Notes: generated by a model from the sequence alone, not told the origin. A stretch of 64,000 nt of DNA from Pinus tabuliformis (GCA_031772625.1 CM062808.1:142702605-142766604), one strand, 5' to 3'; positions 21,119 to 32,628 are shown, numbered from the stretch's first letter. Translations and numbers: made by a program.

Positions 21119-21385
21119 TGTGGTTAACCCATAACCGTGATAAATGAAGATCTAAGGATAGAGATACCTTGTAATGATTGTGACCAAATATGGTACTGAC
21201 AATGTGCGGCCTAGAAAATGGACTTCTATGAAGTGTGGGTTTGTGGATGATCCATAACCATGACAAAAGAAGATCCAAGGATAGATATACCCTAATGTGC
21301 TTGTGACCAATTGTGATACTAATAGTGTGCGGCATAGCAAATGGACTTCGATTACAAGGATGCGGTTGACCCATAACCGTGATGT
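21119..21385 (+). repeat. Tandem repeat of about 120 bp in H1 interior
   Basis: Two full units and a partial third. Each opens with a GGTT or GGAT form of ...CCATAACCGTGA and includes AAGGATAGAGATA and a CATGTGCGGC-like or ATGTGCGGC block, then ATGGACTTC. Unit starts are near 21119, 21243 and 21360. Copies differ at many sites, so the duplication is old. Confidence 0.6.
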
Positions 21386-21742
21386 TGACTGTTGATGAAG
21401 TAGCAGGTGCCTACATAGGTTGGGGTGGGAGGGAAAATCTCCAAAGAAACCAAGATAGATGCTGCTATGATGAAAATGATGAATGCGAAGTAGGTGCCTA
21501 CTAAATCGGGGTGGGATGGGACATCTACAAAGGAACTCACTTCGAATGCTGCTCCAGATATAAAAACTAATTTATAATGGGCATAACTTAGTTAATATAA
21601 ATTAGAATAGTTATTATAACTTGTTTTTAGAAATAGAATGACTATTATGCATCTTCTCGTGTGCTTGAAATCCCTATCTGAACACTCTCAAAACTAAGAT
21701 TCACACTGCAACTATCCTGTGTCACAAAAGTTTTGAAAAAAT

Positions 21743-22020
21743 AGTTGATTTTAAATCAGTGGTATCTCCCTCATTCGAACTCTAATTCATTAAATGTTTT
21801 GAAATTGGGTGAATTTTCAAGAGGAGCTCAGATATGCAATCATTTTTCTAAAAGTTTGCATGAAAAATGCAAAAAATGATAGGAGAGCTGCCATCCACAA
21901 ATTGTCATAAGAAAAATTTCTGCAACACAACTGATTTTAAATCAACAATATCTTGCTCATCCAAACTCTAATTCGACTGATTTATTTTTTGAATTTGGGT
22001 ATGTTTTCGAAAGGAATATA
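21743..22020 (+). repeat. Direct repeat in H1 interior
   Basis: TGATTTTAAATCA followed by TATCTCCCTCATTCGAACTC at 21745 recurs near 21929 with about 75% identity, about 185 bp apart. Each copy also has a GAATTTGGGT or GAAATTGGGT block near its end. Confidence 0.5.
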
Positions 22021-22250
22021 GATAGGTTATTATTTTTTGTAAATTTTTCACCAAAAGTTTTATATCTGATCTGAAAACTCACCGCCCAAAAAATCCCTGC
22101 AAAAAAAATGAAAGAAAAAAATATCGCTTTGCCCAAGAAAGTGCTCTATGGAGGTCGTAACATGTGCATGAAGTTTATTGAATATTTCTACAGAAATTTG
22201 GAACAAAAGTATGCATTAAACCCTCAATCCCATGGAGTCATAACTTGAAT

Positions 22251-22260
22251 CTGATACCAT
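22251..22260 (-). promoter_or_regulatory. H1 primer binding site (initiator-Met type)
   Basis: ATGGTATCAG on the minus strand abuts the inner end of the right LTR. It contains TGGTATCAG, the common complement of the 3' end of plant initiator-Met tRNA, and sets the element orientation. Confidence 0.8.
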
Positions 22261-22749
22261 TGATTTGGATCCTGGGGTGAGGCCCCTAATATCTAAAGAA
22301 TTGAAATGGATCTTGGGGGGGAGGCCCCCAAGATCTAAAAAATTGGAATGCCAAATTAAAATAGGAGAACAAAAATTAAACAAAGCCACCAAGAATTTTT
22401 TTCTTAAAATAGAGAGTAACTGTAAAAGCTACATTATGGTGGACAATATGTCTTTTTACAAAATGCAACTTGTTATTTATAGTCTTTTTTTAGTTATAAT
22501 ACCACAAGTAAATTCAATGGGTGGGTAGATACCATGGATGATTGAATACCATGGGTGGATATCACTTACAATACCATGGGTGGATGCCACTTATAATACC
22601 ATGGATAAATTCCATGGGTGGATAAATACCTTAGGTCGATTAATACCATGGGTGGATTCTACCTACAATACCATGGGTATATTCCATAAGTGGATAAATA
22701 CCATGGGTCGATAAATACCATGGGTGGATGCCAATTTCCATCCAGATCA
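22261..22749 (-). repeat. H1 right (5') LTR, intact
   Basis: 489 bp, TGATTTGG...CCAGATCA. About 220 bp of it (22517-22735) is a degenerate tandem array with ATACCATGGGTGGAT in most units, roughly 25-30 bp each. Followed by the CAAAA target duplication. Confidence 0.85.
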
Positions 22750-23402
22750 CAAAAATTCCTACCATGACTACTCCTTCTTGTCAAGTTCCTTTACCACCAA
22801 CAATTTAGTCATTGAAAAATGAAATAAACTAGCATTAATAGGACTTCCTTTGGCTTGAACACTATCAACCATCTTACAAAGACTCCTAAATAAGTAGTAA
22901 GGAAGATTCAAAGGGTTTTTTCTTGTAAAATGTATTAGGAGCCTAATATGATAGTGATAAACCTTACTGAACCTCCCTTCACATGTGAAATACCTTTGAA
23001 TCACCTCCAGCAGTTTACTATGGCGGTCTTGTAGATAACTTCTTGGAACAACAAACCCATACCCTTTCTGATATTTTGGTTTGAGAAAATATTTGAAATG
23101 AACCAAATAAAAATCCATACCCTTAAACCATTCCTCACCATTCAAAGGGATCTCACTGGCCTTAACTATTGATTCGGCTATGAATTTCAAAGTAAGTGCT
23201 CCCACCTTTTTATGCAAACCATCAAATCCTTTGGGAGACTCCTTAGTAAATTATACCCATGAAATTTTTCACAAAACTTCATACACCCCATGTTCTCAAA
23301 TGTTATTATTATGGTTGGGTCTGTATTGATAACTTTGACATATTGTGTCTCAAATCTAACTATGGTACCTCCCTTGTGCTTCTTATCTTCTGGAGTTGAC
23401 AT
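22750..23402 (-). pseudogene. N-terminal half of the H0 post-integrase ORF
   Basis: Two overlapping reverse frames (23402-23187 and 23217-22768) join by one frameshift near 23200. The second frame is the better preserved: PLNGEEWFKGMDFYLVHFKY, then a basic YQKGYGFVVPRSYLQ stretch, and RLLIHFTRKNPLNLPYYLFR. The last resembles segments of plant retroelement gag-like or plant-mobile-domain-like proteins, from memory only. It is cut at 22750 by H1 and continues at 4248. It lies about 1.5 kb downstream of the H0 integrase, on the same strand. No catalytic motif is visible. Confidence 0.5.
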
Positions 23403-24940
23403 GATTTTTCTCTTGCAACATTAGATAATTTAGGGTTACAAGCAATTTGTTTTGTGTAAGAGTGGAGGAGTTATGATATTTTAAACATTTGATGATAAAT
23501 TAAGAGACAACAAGCATTACAAAGAAGGATAAACAATGTAGACTTTCTTAGGAAAACCCTAAAAAGACTTACAAATTCATAACATTTGACAAATAACCTT
23601 AATGAGACAGTCGCAGCGCAAAAAACAGAAACACAATGCTCAAGGAATTTGGGTCTTTTAACCCTTTTAAGCATAAACACTTAGGGAAAGAAGCTTCAAT
23701 TCAGTTTTAAGACCATGACATACATTTCATGTGGAGGCTATATAGGGAAAAATGCATTTTGGGAGCGACAAATGCAAATTGTAGACCATTGTGTGGAATC
23801 ACAATGACTAAGATAAAACACAACATAAAAGGAGAAAAATTCAACGATTTCAAAAAGGAAGCAACAATGAATTTATCTCTCTTGCAGGCCTTTTACAGTT
23901 TTTTCTAGCTCCTACATGAAATTTGAGGATTCATCCAGGACTAAGGAACAAAGATAGACTTGGTTTTTCACCTATGAAGAAAGGTCTGCCATTGATATGT
24001 GAGAATTGTAGGACTATGTGAATTCATAGCACCCCTGCCTCCCTTTCACAACGAACCAAAAAATTCATACCACGACTTCCGATGGAAATGGAGAAGAACT
24101 AAGTGATGTGGAGTGAAGAGGAAAGTTAAAATAATGGTGCAAAATGGCCTAGAACAGAAATGATGGTGATAATTGTGATTGGAAATGAAAATTATGAATG
24201 CACAACACCTCCTAGAAAACACAACGCATGGGGAAATTGCAAGGATTGTCATTTTGACTGTTGTCTTCCCACTGAGATCATAACCTGTCATTGAAATAAA
24301 ATTCAAATTGACTCATCATAGCCTCCAAATATATGCCTAATCTATCTCATGATTTATTTGATGTAGACTTAACCTCTAAACTTAGGTGACCCACTTATGA
24401 TGAACAAGGATGGTGAATAACTTATAATAACCAAGGATTTTTATGATATGATCTTTGTACTCTTTCCATGGTGACCAAAAATTACCTATGATTACCCTTT
24501 AATAAGGAAACCTCATGAATTTAGACATTTGGACCTTTAGAAAAATAAACAACTTTACATGATAATTAATCTAAATATAAACCTCTTTAAACCATAATAG
24601 TCAAGTCATCATGACTAATATTTACAAATTGACCTTAGATAAATAGAAAGACTAACATGACAAAGATTCCTATACATAGGACCCTAACTTAGGCTCCAAT
24701 GGGGATGACATCCTCCCTGTGAGGTTCCAAGAACACCATAGACTAGTAGCCTTATCCATTGGGAACTTTATTGACTCTCAACCAACTAAGACTGGCTTTA
24801 CTGACTGTAACTTTTTATTACATGTGGTAGCAGCTCATCAAAAATTCAGGACCTTCACTTCAGGCTTCAATTTATGATAGAAACCACACACCTGTAATAG
24901 TGAAAATCAAAATGGTATGTATAATGATGTGTTCAAACTA
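23403..24940. other. H0 spacer between integrase and third ORF
   Basis: AT-rich and without a convincing gene. The short frames at 23471-23680 and 24046-24306 have no motif. A CGCAGCGC element at about 23608 recalls the TTCGCAGC repeats near 2845. An undetected insertion may account for part of the length. Confidence 0.4.
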
Positions 24941-24947
24941 GCTAAAA

Positions 24948-26180
24948 TCAAGTGAATTGGTGCTTGAATAACATGCCATTAACAGACCCTCTAAAAAGTA
25001 GTTCCCTTATCAAGTCTTTCAACAGATAAGCATTATTTCCATGGAAGGTTGCAATTTTAAAAGGTCCCTTCCATAAATTTGCAAATTTTCCATGTTTCGC
25101 CTTTTCTTCATTCCTAGCATCCCATCTCAACACAAGGTCGTCAATATTGAAATCATCAGCCTATATCCTTTTATCATGAATCCTCTTAATCTTGTCCTGG
25201 ATTAGTTGAGTGTTATTATAGACCTCCTCTCTAGTCTTTTGTAACTGTATCATATGATTAATCCTCCTCTGCATATCATTTGGTTCCACCTCTTCTTCCT
25301 GCAATAATTTCATTATTGGAACTCCTAGGGAAGTAGGAAAAACATCATCAACTCCATAAACCAATTGGAAAGGAGACATCCCAATTGATTTCTTGGTACT
25401 TACCCTATATACCCATAATGCATTGATTAACTTCTTATGCAAAGCATTTTTGTTCTCCTGCAACAACTTCTTTATGATATTCATTAAGATCTTATTAGAG
25501 GACTCATCCAAACCATTTCCTTGTGTGCAATAGGTAGTAGCATGACCAAGCACTATGTTATATCTAATGCAGAAATCAATCATTATTTTAGACTTAAATG
25601 CAACAACATTTTCAGTAACAATCTTATGAGGACAACCAAATCTCAAAAGAATGTTACCTTCGAAGAATTGAATAGTCACTGAATCTGTGTCCTACATTGT
25701 TAGAATCACTTCAATCTACTTAGTGAAATAATGTGTAGCTATTAATATCTATTTGTGTTGAGCTGATGAAACTGGATGAATCTCCCTAATGAAGTCTAAA
25801 ACCCACTGTTGAAAAGGCACCTCCACTAAAATAGGTTTCAGGGGTAAAGGTAAAATTTTCTTCTTCCCTTGAAATATCTGACACTCATGACAACTAGAAA
25901 CCCTTTTGTGAACATCCACAAACAATGTAGGCTAGTAGAAACCAACTCTCAAGATTTTATTAGTTGTGTTTTCCAGAAAAGATTCCCTCCACAATCATCT
26001 TTATGCAAATCCTCCATTATTTTATCTACCTCATCTTCTAACAAACAATTCAACAATATTCCTCCTGCATCTTTCGAACATAAGGACTGATCTAGAATGC
26101 AAAATTTAACAACTTTCAACTTAAGAAATCTTGCTTTTGTTTTTGTTAAACCATGTGGAGCTTGTAGGTGCTGCAAAACA
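24948..26180 (-). pseudogene. H0 Gypsy integrase, degenerate
   Basis: Reading downward: a zinc-binding domain remnant at 26176-25949 with a LHKDDCGG block; a core frame at 25679-25161 with FGCPHKIVTEN, then GNGLDESSNK holding the catalytic Glu, INALWVYRVSTKK and SPFQLVYG; and a C-terminal part at 25133-24948 with LWKGPFKI, a GPF/GPY module. The second catalytic Asp (usually TDN) reads TEN, so the DDE triad is broken. Stops separate the pieces. It belongs to H0. Confidence 0.8.
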
Positions 26181-26349
26181 TAGATGATATTAGTGTACCA
26201 AGGGGGAGAGAGGAACCTTTTTGGTACCTATTGAACAACTTCTCCATCATTATCTTCTAATTGGGCAGTAATGAAACTAATGTCCAATGCATGTGTATTT
26301 GACTCAACCATCATTTTCACTAGTCGGTAACCCTTTATTTGTTTAGCGG

Positions 26350-27530
26350 GACTTAATTTCAACATCATATTCCAAAATTAATGCTATCCACCTACCTCTC
26401 CTTCCTTCTGGGTCATATTGAGTGAGAATGTCCTTCACTAAAACATTAGGAACAAAGGAAATTACATGAGAATGCAAAATGTAAACCCTAAAATCCTTCA
26501 AAGCCTCCCCCAATGAAAAAGCTTGCTACTCCATTATGTAATATTTCAGATCATCATCCCTTAACCCCCTATTAAAAAATGCTATAGGCTACTCATGATC
26601 CTCTCTATTTTTCAACATAAATACTGATGTAATAGTGTGCTCCAAGGCAAAGGAGAAAATAATGAAATCATTCGTGTAGTCAGGACTAGCCAAAATAGGA
26701 GCATGAGCTAAGGCTGATTTTTCCTCATTGAATGACCCCTTTTCTTCAGTAATACATTTGATTTCGTTGTCCTTTCTCAACATATTTGTGATGGCCCTTA
26801 AGATTTTAGTAAGATTTGGAATGAACTGCCTAAAAAAATTAATCTTGCCAATAAAAGACTACACTTCCCTTTTATTCCTTGGTTATCAATCTTCTGAATT
26901 GCTTGCATTCTGCTTGGGTCAATTCTGATGCCATCTTTTGAAATTATATATCCAAGTATCTTACCTTATTCCATTCCAAAAAGGGACTTATTTGGGTTAA
27001 AATAGATAAGATACTTCTTGCACTTCTTAAAACAAATATTCAAATGTTTCAAGTGATCTTCCTCAAATTTATAATACACAATAATGTCATCCAGATATAT
27101 AACAATAAACCTATCTTTCTCATCAGAAAAGGTGATGTCCATAGCCCTCTAGAAGGTTTCCCCTGCATTCATCAGTCCAAAAGGAATCTTTACATATATA
27201 AATATTCCCCATGGCATGGTGAAATCCATTTTATCCTGCTCATATGGATGTACCAAAATCTGATTGTATCAAGAGAAGTCATCAAGTAATGAAATCCTCC
27301 TGGAACCAACTACACATTGCAATATGTGATCCATCTTTGGAAAGGGGTAACTATCTTTGAGAGAGACCTTATTAAGGTTCTAAAAGTTAACACACAATCT
27401 TATCTCTCTGGTGTTTCTCCTCACTAGAACTAAGTTTGACAGGCATTTAGAAAACCTCAAAGGGAAAATAGTATTTTCTTCAAAAAATTTATTACCTCCT
27501 TCTCAATTAAGGGCAACAAAATAGGGTTAA
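26350..27530 (-). pseudogene. H0 reverse transcriptase and RNase H, degenerate
   Basis: No single frame covers it, but the minus strand shows the order clearly. The RT active-site box YLDD occurs at 27083-27094 (VIYLDDIIVY). It is followed by HLKHLNICFKKC, LGYIISKDGI and DPSRMQAI of the Gypsy RT end. The connection frame 26783-26589 has APILASPDY, and RNase H-like sequence (FSFALEHTITSVF, then GLRDDDLKYY) follows. Many stops and frameshifts. In a working element it copies RNA to DNA and removes the RNA. Confidence 0.75.
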
Positions 27531-27543
27531 TCCTCCTTAGCTT

Positions 27544-28143
27544 CTACTTAAATGGTTTATTTCCTTCCTTGATACGAATGGTGTGCTGGATGATGATCGT
27601 ATCATAGGCCTTTAAGTCTTCATAGCTCCATGCAAAGACATCAAAATACTCTTTCATGAGATCAATATATTTCTGCTTCTCTTTAGGACCCAAAGATTTA
27701 TAAAGTTTCACAAATTTTGGTGTGTCTTCAGTTTCTATGTTATAGTCTTCCACCCCAGTCTCAGTAGGTAGTATTTTAGGTTTATGAGCCACATCATTGA
27801 AATTAAACAATTCCTCTAGTGAAATTAAACCTCTCAAGATCGCATTATCTTTTAGCTGCAAAACTTCAAAGTCTGAATGAATCCATGTCTGGATGCACAA
27901 ATAATCATGATAATTATTTGGTTTGTCTTTACTGCTTACCATGTACTTCATGAGAGTTTCCGTATACAACTTCCTTGGCTGTAAAAACAATGGGATAGTG
28001 GCATATGACATGTCCAACTGCAAAGATCCCTTCAATTTTTCACCCCAAGATCTTGATAACAACTTATCATATTTTGGTGGGATGTCAACAACAACCACAT
28101 ACATAACTACACTATTGGCTAGAAATTTGTGTGAGAGTGACAC
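27544..28143 (-). pseudogene. H0 protease-RT linker
   Basis: A 199-codon frame. VDIPPKYDKLLSRSWGEKL and SYATIPLF are typical of the C-terminal edge of protease and the linker in a widespread plant Gypsy group. The rest is linker ending at YFDVFAWSYEDLKAYD, which normally stands just before the RT domain. It overlaps the next upstream frame by about 30 bp, so one frameshift has occurred. Confidence 0.7.
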
Positions 28144-28400
28144 ATAAATCTTTCATCAAACCAAGGCGCTTTACCTTGCTTGATTCAAAAGACAAAAAGT
28201 CTCTGTATGTCATAGTTATATCCAAGCCAAGCTTTTCCATGATCACTTTAGGCATTAAGTTGTGTGAAGCATCTAAATCTAACATGGAATTATGCAATAT
28301 AAACTCTATTAAGGTTGACATAAAATGGTGGAACATTAACTTTTTATGAACCTCCTTCAACTTCTTGGCAAAAAAGAAATTATGAGTGATCATCATTGAA
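28112..28400 (-). pseudogene. H0 aspartic protease, altered active site
   Basis: MLDLDASHNLMPKVIMEKLG is the retropepsin active-site region. The family motif is Asp-x-Gly-Ala-Ser; here Gly is replaced by Asp (DLDAS). Then follow SFESSKVKRLGL and LCVTLTQI. The dimeric enzyme would cleave Gag-Pol. Upstream of it (28400-28900) I see only broken gag-like sequence. Confidence 0.65.
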
Positions 28401-28900
28401 ATTGACAGTGTTTGATACTTCTCCCATCTTCAATGCCTTTAAAATTTGAGTTTTATATGCATCCTTCTTCATTAATTCAACTAATGGAACATAAATTTTA
28501 ATCTTTGATATCTCATTTTCAAGACTAAAAGATGATTGACTCATTTCTACCTCCTTAACAATTGTATATTTCTTTTGAGGAATTTCTTTGGAATATCAAC
28601 CTTTGTATGAACAGTAGAAGGTATATTAGTCTAGACCTTTTTAGGAGGATTTAATGGGACTTTCCTATTCCTCAAATTATATTGTTTGTGGACTTCCATA
28701 ATAGGATTCTGATAACCTTACTTATAGACTTCTGATTCTGTGGGCATGCTGTCTTTTTGTGATTGTAAGAAGAACACGCATTCTTCATTTATCAAGAAAA
28801 TATTATCTACTCCTTCCTCACTAAAGAGATTTATCTGATCATGTTCTTGTTCTTCCACTTCCTCCTGCTCTTCTTCCACATAGTTCTCCTAAAAAGGAGG
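28400..28900 (-). other. Decayed H0 gag/protease upstream region
   Basis: No frame of useful length, though Lys/Glu-rich reverse reading at 28830-28880 (poly-acidic) would suit the linker before protease. The left edge of recognisable H0 sequence is about 28900. Confidence 0.35.
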
Positions 28901-29927
28901 TGATGAGGCCCATCAATAGGTACATTATAAGGGACATAATGGCATCCTCCAACTTTATAACTATCTCTTTCTCACATTTATTTACAATTTTTTTTATATT
29001 ATGCTTAGTAAGAGGGGTAAAAGATTTTTTTCTATGTCATGTGGCCTAATGATTTGATTGCAAGAAATGGAGCATTTTTGAGATAATTTCCATGCAGGGG
29101 CTCAGAGTAGACAACAGGGAGAGATTCTAGGAGGTTTTCCACCTCCTTAACTCCTTCAATCAACCCAATATCACAACACTCTCTCTCATCAGCTTGAGGT
29201 CATTGGCAGCCAAGCAAGACAAGGTCATTGACATCCAAGCAAGTACAGTTAATGAAGATCAAAATCCACCATTCTTGAGTTATGGGAGACAAACATTCCT
29301 ATTTTATAGGGAGCTTCTAGTAGCTACCCTCTTGTATAAATAAACATGTAAAAGAGCTCATTAGAATTCCAGTTTTGTTTTTAGCTAGGTAGATGTTGAG
29401 CTCAAGTACTTGGAACTGTTATTTTTTATTGGTATATGATGTATTGGACATTGATGCAATGATAACTAGAAGCTACGTATTGGTTCATCACTGAGTTAGT
29501 TCTAGAGGGATGATGCTCTTGGGTTTGGGCCCAACCCCAATGGCTTAGGTCCCTCTTTGTATTTCTATTTCTATTTAGTTCAAAGCGCTTATTAGTTTCT
29601 TGCAGTTTACTTAGAGAAGAATCCATCAAAAATTTGTGCTTGCAACCTCTACCTCACCTCTCTCATGGGAGTATGAGTAGAAAGGTTTACAACCAAAGTC
29701 CCAAAAATATTATGTTTATTATTTCTTGGAAGAAGATGTATTTTGGCCATATTTTATTTCATATGCTTACCATAGCTTAGGAGTTGATTTGTTGGATAGG
29801 TCAGATTTTTGGCATAAGAGTAGATAACATTTAAATTCAACTCATCTTTTCCACTATTGATTGGTTCATTTTGTCAATGAAAAATGTATATATGCATGTG
29901 ATGATTGTAGCATTATTTGGATCTACA
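28901..29927. other. Unassigned, possible LTR or promoter-like sequence
   Basis: No coding sequence. On the plus strand TATAAATAA occurs at about 29334 with a downstream T-rich tail, as in an LTR promoter, and an imperfect direct repeat (AAGGTCATTG..ATCCAAGCAAG type) spans 29196-29248. Boundaries were not found. A hairpin AGGAGGT/ACCTCCT lies at about 29130-29148. Confidence 0.35.
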
Positions 29928-31070
29928 TGTTGCAGGTGAAACCACCCTAGTGATTTGGGTTGAGAACCCTAATAGAGCAGAGGGAAAACCACAACAAGAA
30001 ATGCTCAGGAAATCAACCAAAATGCTTATTCTACTAAACTGTGTAGGAGTGTCCTTACCTGGATGTCCTTCATTTAGGTAGATCCCGCAGGGTGCAAACC
30101 CTCAGCTTCTCCTGATGTTCTTGAAACCTAAAAATTGTTCAAGTGGAACATACATAGCAGTAGAAACATAAAGCATGTTCATGATATTAACTTTAAATCA
30201 TATATATGAATGACTAAGTATACATCAATACAAGATTCATAAATGAATTACAACATAACTTGATGCATAAATGCATTTAATATCAGAAACAAAAAAACAT
30301 TCATTTTATTGAAGTTAGCTATAAATAAAGTGGAGAAATACAACCTAAGTCCTTCTCCACCTCCAAGGGGAATTGTCCCCCGGATCCATCCTTTCCCAGC
30401 CTTCAGCAATATTCCTCCATCACCAATACACGAATATCTCAAGAAGGAGGAGGGATATCTGTAACAAGGAAACAAGGGTTTCTTGAAGCTTGGGGCAGTG
30501 TACGAGGCATAGGGATTAGTAAGACTTGATCATGGATAATCTCACTATAGTATCAATATCTCATATCTTATCCCTTAAGGCCTTCCCATGGAGGTTTATT
30601 TATACCTCTCCAAATTAGTTTTTCAGTTGGGAAACAGTTGGGCCATGGGAAATAAGAGGTGAGTAATAGGTAAAACCTGTGAACTCTGCCCGAAATTAAG
30701 GAAATTTAATTTTTTTAAAGTTTTTTAACATATGTACGTGGGTTGGGTATCTGCTGACCTGCGTGTCCACTCTTTTATCAGAGGGAAAAGTAGCGTATAG
30801 GGAACAAAACACTCTTTTTTAGATTTTGGACCAAGTCTAGAATTAAGGGTTTCCCTAGGCCATAATTAGAGCATCAGATCTACCAAGAGTGGTAAATGGT
30901 GCTATAACAGATGCCCCTTAATATATGAGGTCAGAAGGGGTACATGGTGGCCGAAATGTATTAAGTGTATGGAAATAATCATGCCGAGACTGAGGAGGAT
31001 TTCACTAGAATTCAGCCTACCAAGCCATCAAAAGAGATGAAAAAGGAGCAGTTGTCTGAGGTAGGCATAT
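29928..31070 (-). mobile_element. Tat-like 3' LTR with truncated interior
   Basis: The LTR is 29928-30909 (TGTTGCAGG to GCTATAACA on the plus strand), followed by GATGCCCCTTAATATATGAGG. That is the reversed polypurine region seen in E1 and E2 (GTTGCCCCCTAAAGTATGAGG at 52212). Orientation is therefore minus, and this is the 3' LTR. A TATA block (TATAAATA, minus) is near 30598. The interior is cut after about 160 bp at 31070 by the next element; I did not find its continuation. Confidence 0.65.
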
Positions 31071-31966
31071 TGTTGGCTTGTTGGAGCCTAACCCAGATTC
31101 AAAATTGATTTAGCCGAACAAATCCTGAAACTACCGGCCCTTTCGGCAACAGTCCGCGGTGCGCGGACTGAGGTCTTACCCGAGGTAGTATGGGAGGGTG
31201 TTGGAACCAGGTTTCCGCATCCTAGGGATGTCTTAATGAAGCCTAGATGGTTATTGAACTTGCACACTTGCACTTCTCTGCGCAACCTTCAGTCCTTTGC
31301 AGCTTGTGCAGCTGCTTCCGTGCAACTTTGTAAAGAGTGCGAAGAGGTGTTGTCTAAATCCTTTATCCTTACTGTGCTATAATTATAGATCTTAACTTAA
31401 TTGTGTGGGTCCAATATTCTTATTAACCATTCAACATTCATAACAAGTGCGTGCAATCATAAAATTGTAAAGAGATGGATAAATATAACATAAGCATAGA
31501 CACACAATATTTCATAATCAACTTATCTTTTATTAATTCTTCATCCAAGTACAATCCCAACTCCACCATGCACACTCAGCTGCAGGGGTCTGTGCACTCA
31601 GCTGCGGACCCTACTAGGACTCTATGCACTCAGCTACAGAGCCTCTACCTATCACTATGACCTAATACCTTCAGATCCACTTGTAACTTCTAATCATGCC
31701 TTCACATCTCTCTATTACTTGTCCAAGACTAAGACTCCTTTTACATTTAGAGCCTTGCTCTATTTATACAATCCCATGTTCTGCGGACCATGGGTAGGCC
31801 GACACACTTTACATTAAATTACATTATCTTAGGCTGGACAACCCTAGACTCTTGCGCTCTGCACCCGCATTTCGTGGGGTCTTTACCTTACACTTGACTA
31901 AAATTCAGGCTTCAAGCCCCAAAAACATGTTATGGGGGGGATCCGCTGCCCAATAGGCACCCAACA
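31071..31966 (-). repeat. G3 3' LTR
   Basis: 896 bp, TGTTGGCTTG...ACCCAACA, of the same family as E3 and G2 LTRs. The palindrome-like CCCATGTTCT/GCGGACCATGGG lies at 31773-31794 beside TATTTATAC (reverse TATA). Adjacent internal sequence has GACTCATCCCGAGTCAC, matching the sequence before the E3 and G2 3' LTRs. The left flank is CATAT. Confidence 0.8.
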
Positions 31967-32340
31967 CAATCATCACGACTCATCCCGAGTCACTCTACTG
32001 GTGCAGCGATCTTTGCGCGAAGTCCATCTAACTACGCTTGTGCGGCACGAAGGTCCGCAGCGCACTGCTCTGCCATCCGCTGGATCTGATCTGCTCACTT
32101 GGCTAAGTGCTCACTGTCAGGGTCAAATTCCTGTCTTAGGTCATGCATCACTTTCATGTGTGCAAGCTTTCCTTCGATGTCGACTGTGATGAGGAAGGCC
32201 TCATCGATCCAAGGCAAGACGCATGCTTTAAGTACTGCCTCTTTTTGGTGCACTAGGTCAACTTTTTCCTTCAATGTATTCGCCTGTTGTAGCCTTAATG
32301 CACCCACAATTCCTTTGGAACTCGTTCCCAATTCCATCTG
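31967..32340 (-). pseudogene. C-terminal fragment of the post-integrase ORF (G3)
   Basis: The frame at 32337-32095 contains KEKVDLVHQKEAVLKACVLP and WIDEAF, nearly the same as a G2 segment near 35170-35270 (HKEAVLKAHIHPWIDEAYTI). It ends close to the LTR, as the third ORF does in E3. It is the only part of the third ORF left in this element. Confidence 0.6.
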
Positions 32341-32628
32341 TCTTTGTAATTTTTCAAATGTTGTCGAGGGTCAGAGTCCCCTCGGTATTTGGCAAAATCT
32401 TGAGGGTACTCTCCCGCTTGTTTGAATCTTACTTCCATGGTTATTTTGATATTTCGCCTGTTGTAGCCTTAATGCACCCACAATTCCTTTGGAACTCGTT
32501 CCCAATTCCATCTGTCTTTGTAATTTTTCAAATGTTGTCGAGGGTTAGAGTCCCCTCGGTATTTGGCAAAATCTTGAGGGTACTCTCCCGCTTGTTTGAA
32601 TCTTAATTCCATGGTTATTTTGATATTT
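32281..32628 (+). repeat. 174 bp tandem duplication
   Basis: CGCCTGTTGTAGCCTTAATG begins at 32281 and again at 32455. The two copies are nearly identical through ATTTTGATATTT. The length is a multiple of three, so the duplication would have kept the frame. The plus-strand frame crossing it (32274-32606) is a by-product. Confidence 0.85.

Larger units (their letters stand above)
19952..22260 (-). other. H1 interior, non-coding, interrupted by a solo LTR
   Basis: Only short chance frames occur. The minus-strand polypurine tract is at 19952-19965 and the primer site ATGGTATCAG at 22251-22260. Between them lie two sets of internal repeats (21119-21385; 21743-22020). Positions 20053-21117 are a later Tat-like LTR. 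Confidence 0.75.
4249..22749 (-). mobile_element. H1: small non-autonomous LTR element (TRIM/SMART-like), split by three later insertions
   Basis: Two related LTRs flank about 1.2 kb of non-coding interior. The right LTR (22261-22749) starts TGATTTGG and ends CAGATCA on the plus strand. Directly outside its inner end is ATGGTATCAG on the minus strand, the usual initiator-Met primer site, so the element runs right to left. The left LTR is in three pieces (4249-4507, 13354-13463, 19853-19951), separated by E1 and E3. Next to its inner end the minus strand has AAGGAGGGAGGAA, a clear polypurine tract. The 5 bp CAAAA precede 4249 and follow 22749, a perfect target duplication. Without the later insertions H1 is about 2.2 kb and encodes nothing, so it must have moved with proteins supplied by another element. 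Confidence 0.85.
3407..28900 (-). mobile_element. H0: old Gypsy-type LTR retrotransposon, interrupted by H1
   Basis: Read on the minus strand, the coding order is protease (about 28400-28130), protease to RT linker, reverse transcriptase, RNase H, integrase (to about 24948), a 1.5 kb spacer, then a third ORF whose halves flank H1. The domain order protease-RT-RNase H-integrase is Gypsy type. All parts carry stops and frameshifts. I could not find its LTRs, so both ends are approximate. Attribution of the third ORF to the same element rests on strand, order and the similar layout in E3 and G2. Confidence 0.5.

Noticed and set aside
32274..32606. Plus-strand frame of 110 codons made of two repeats
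   Set aside because: It is created by the 174 bp duplication on the strand opposite the element coding; repeated residues have no motif.
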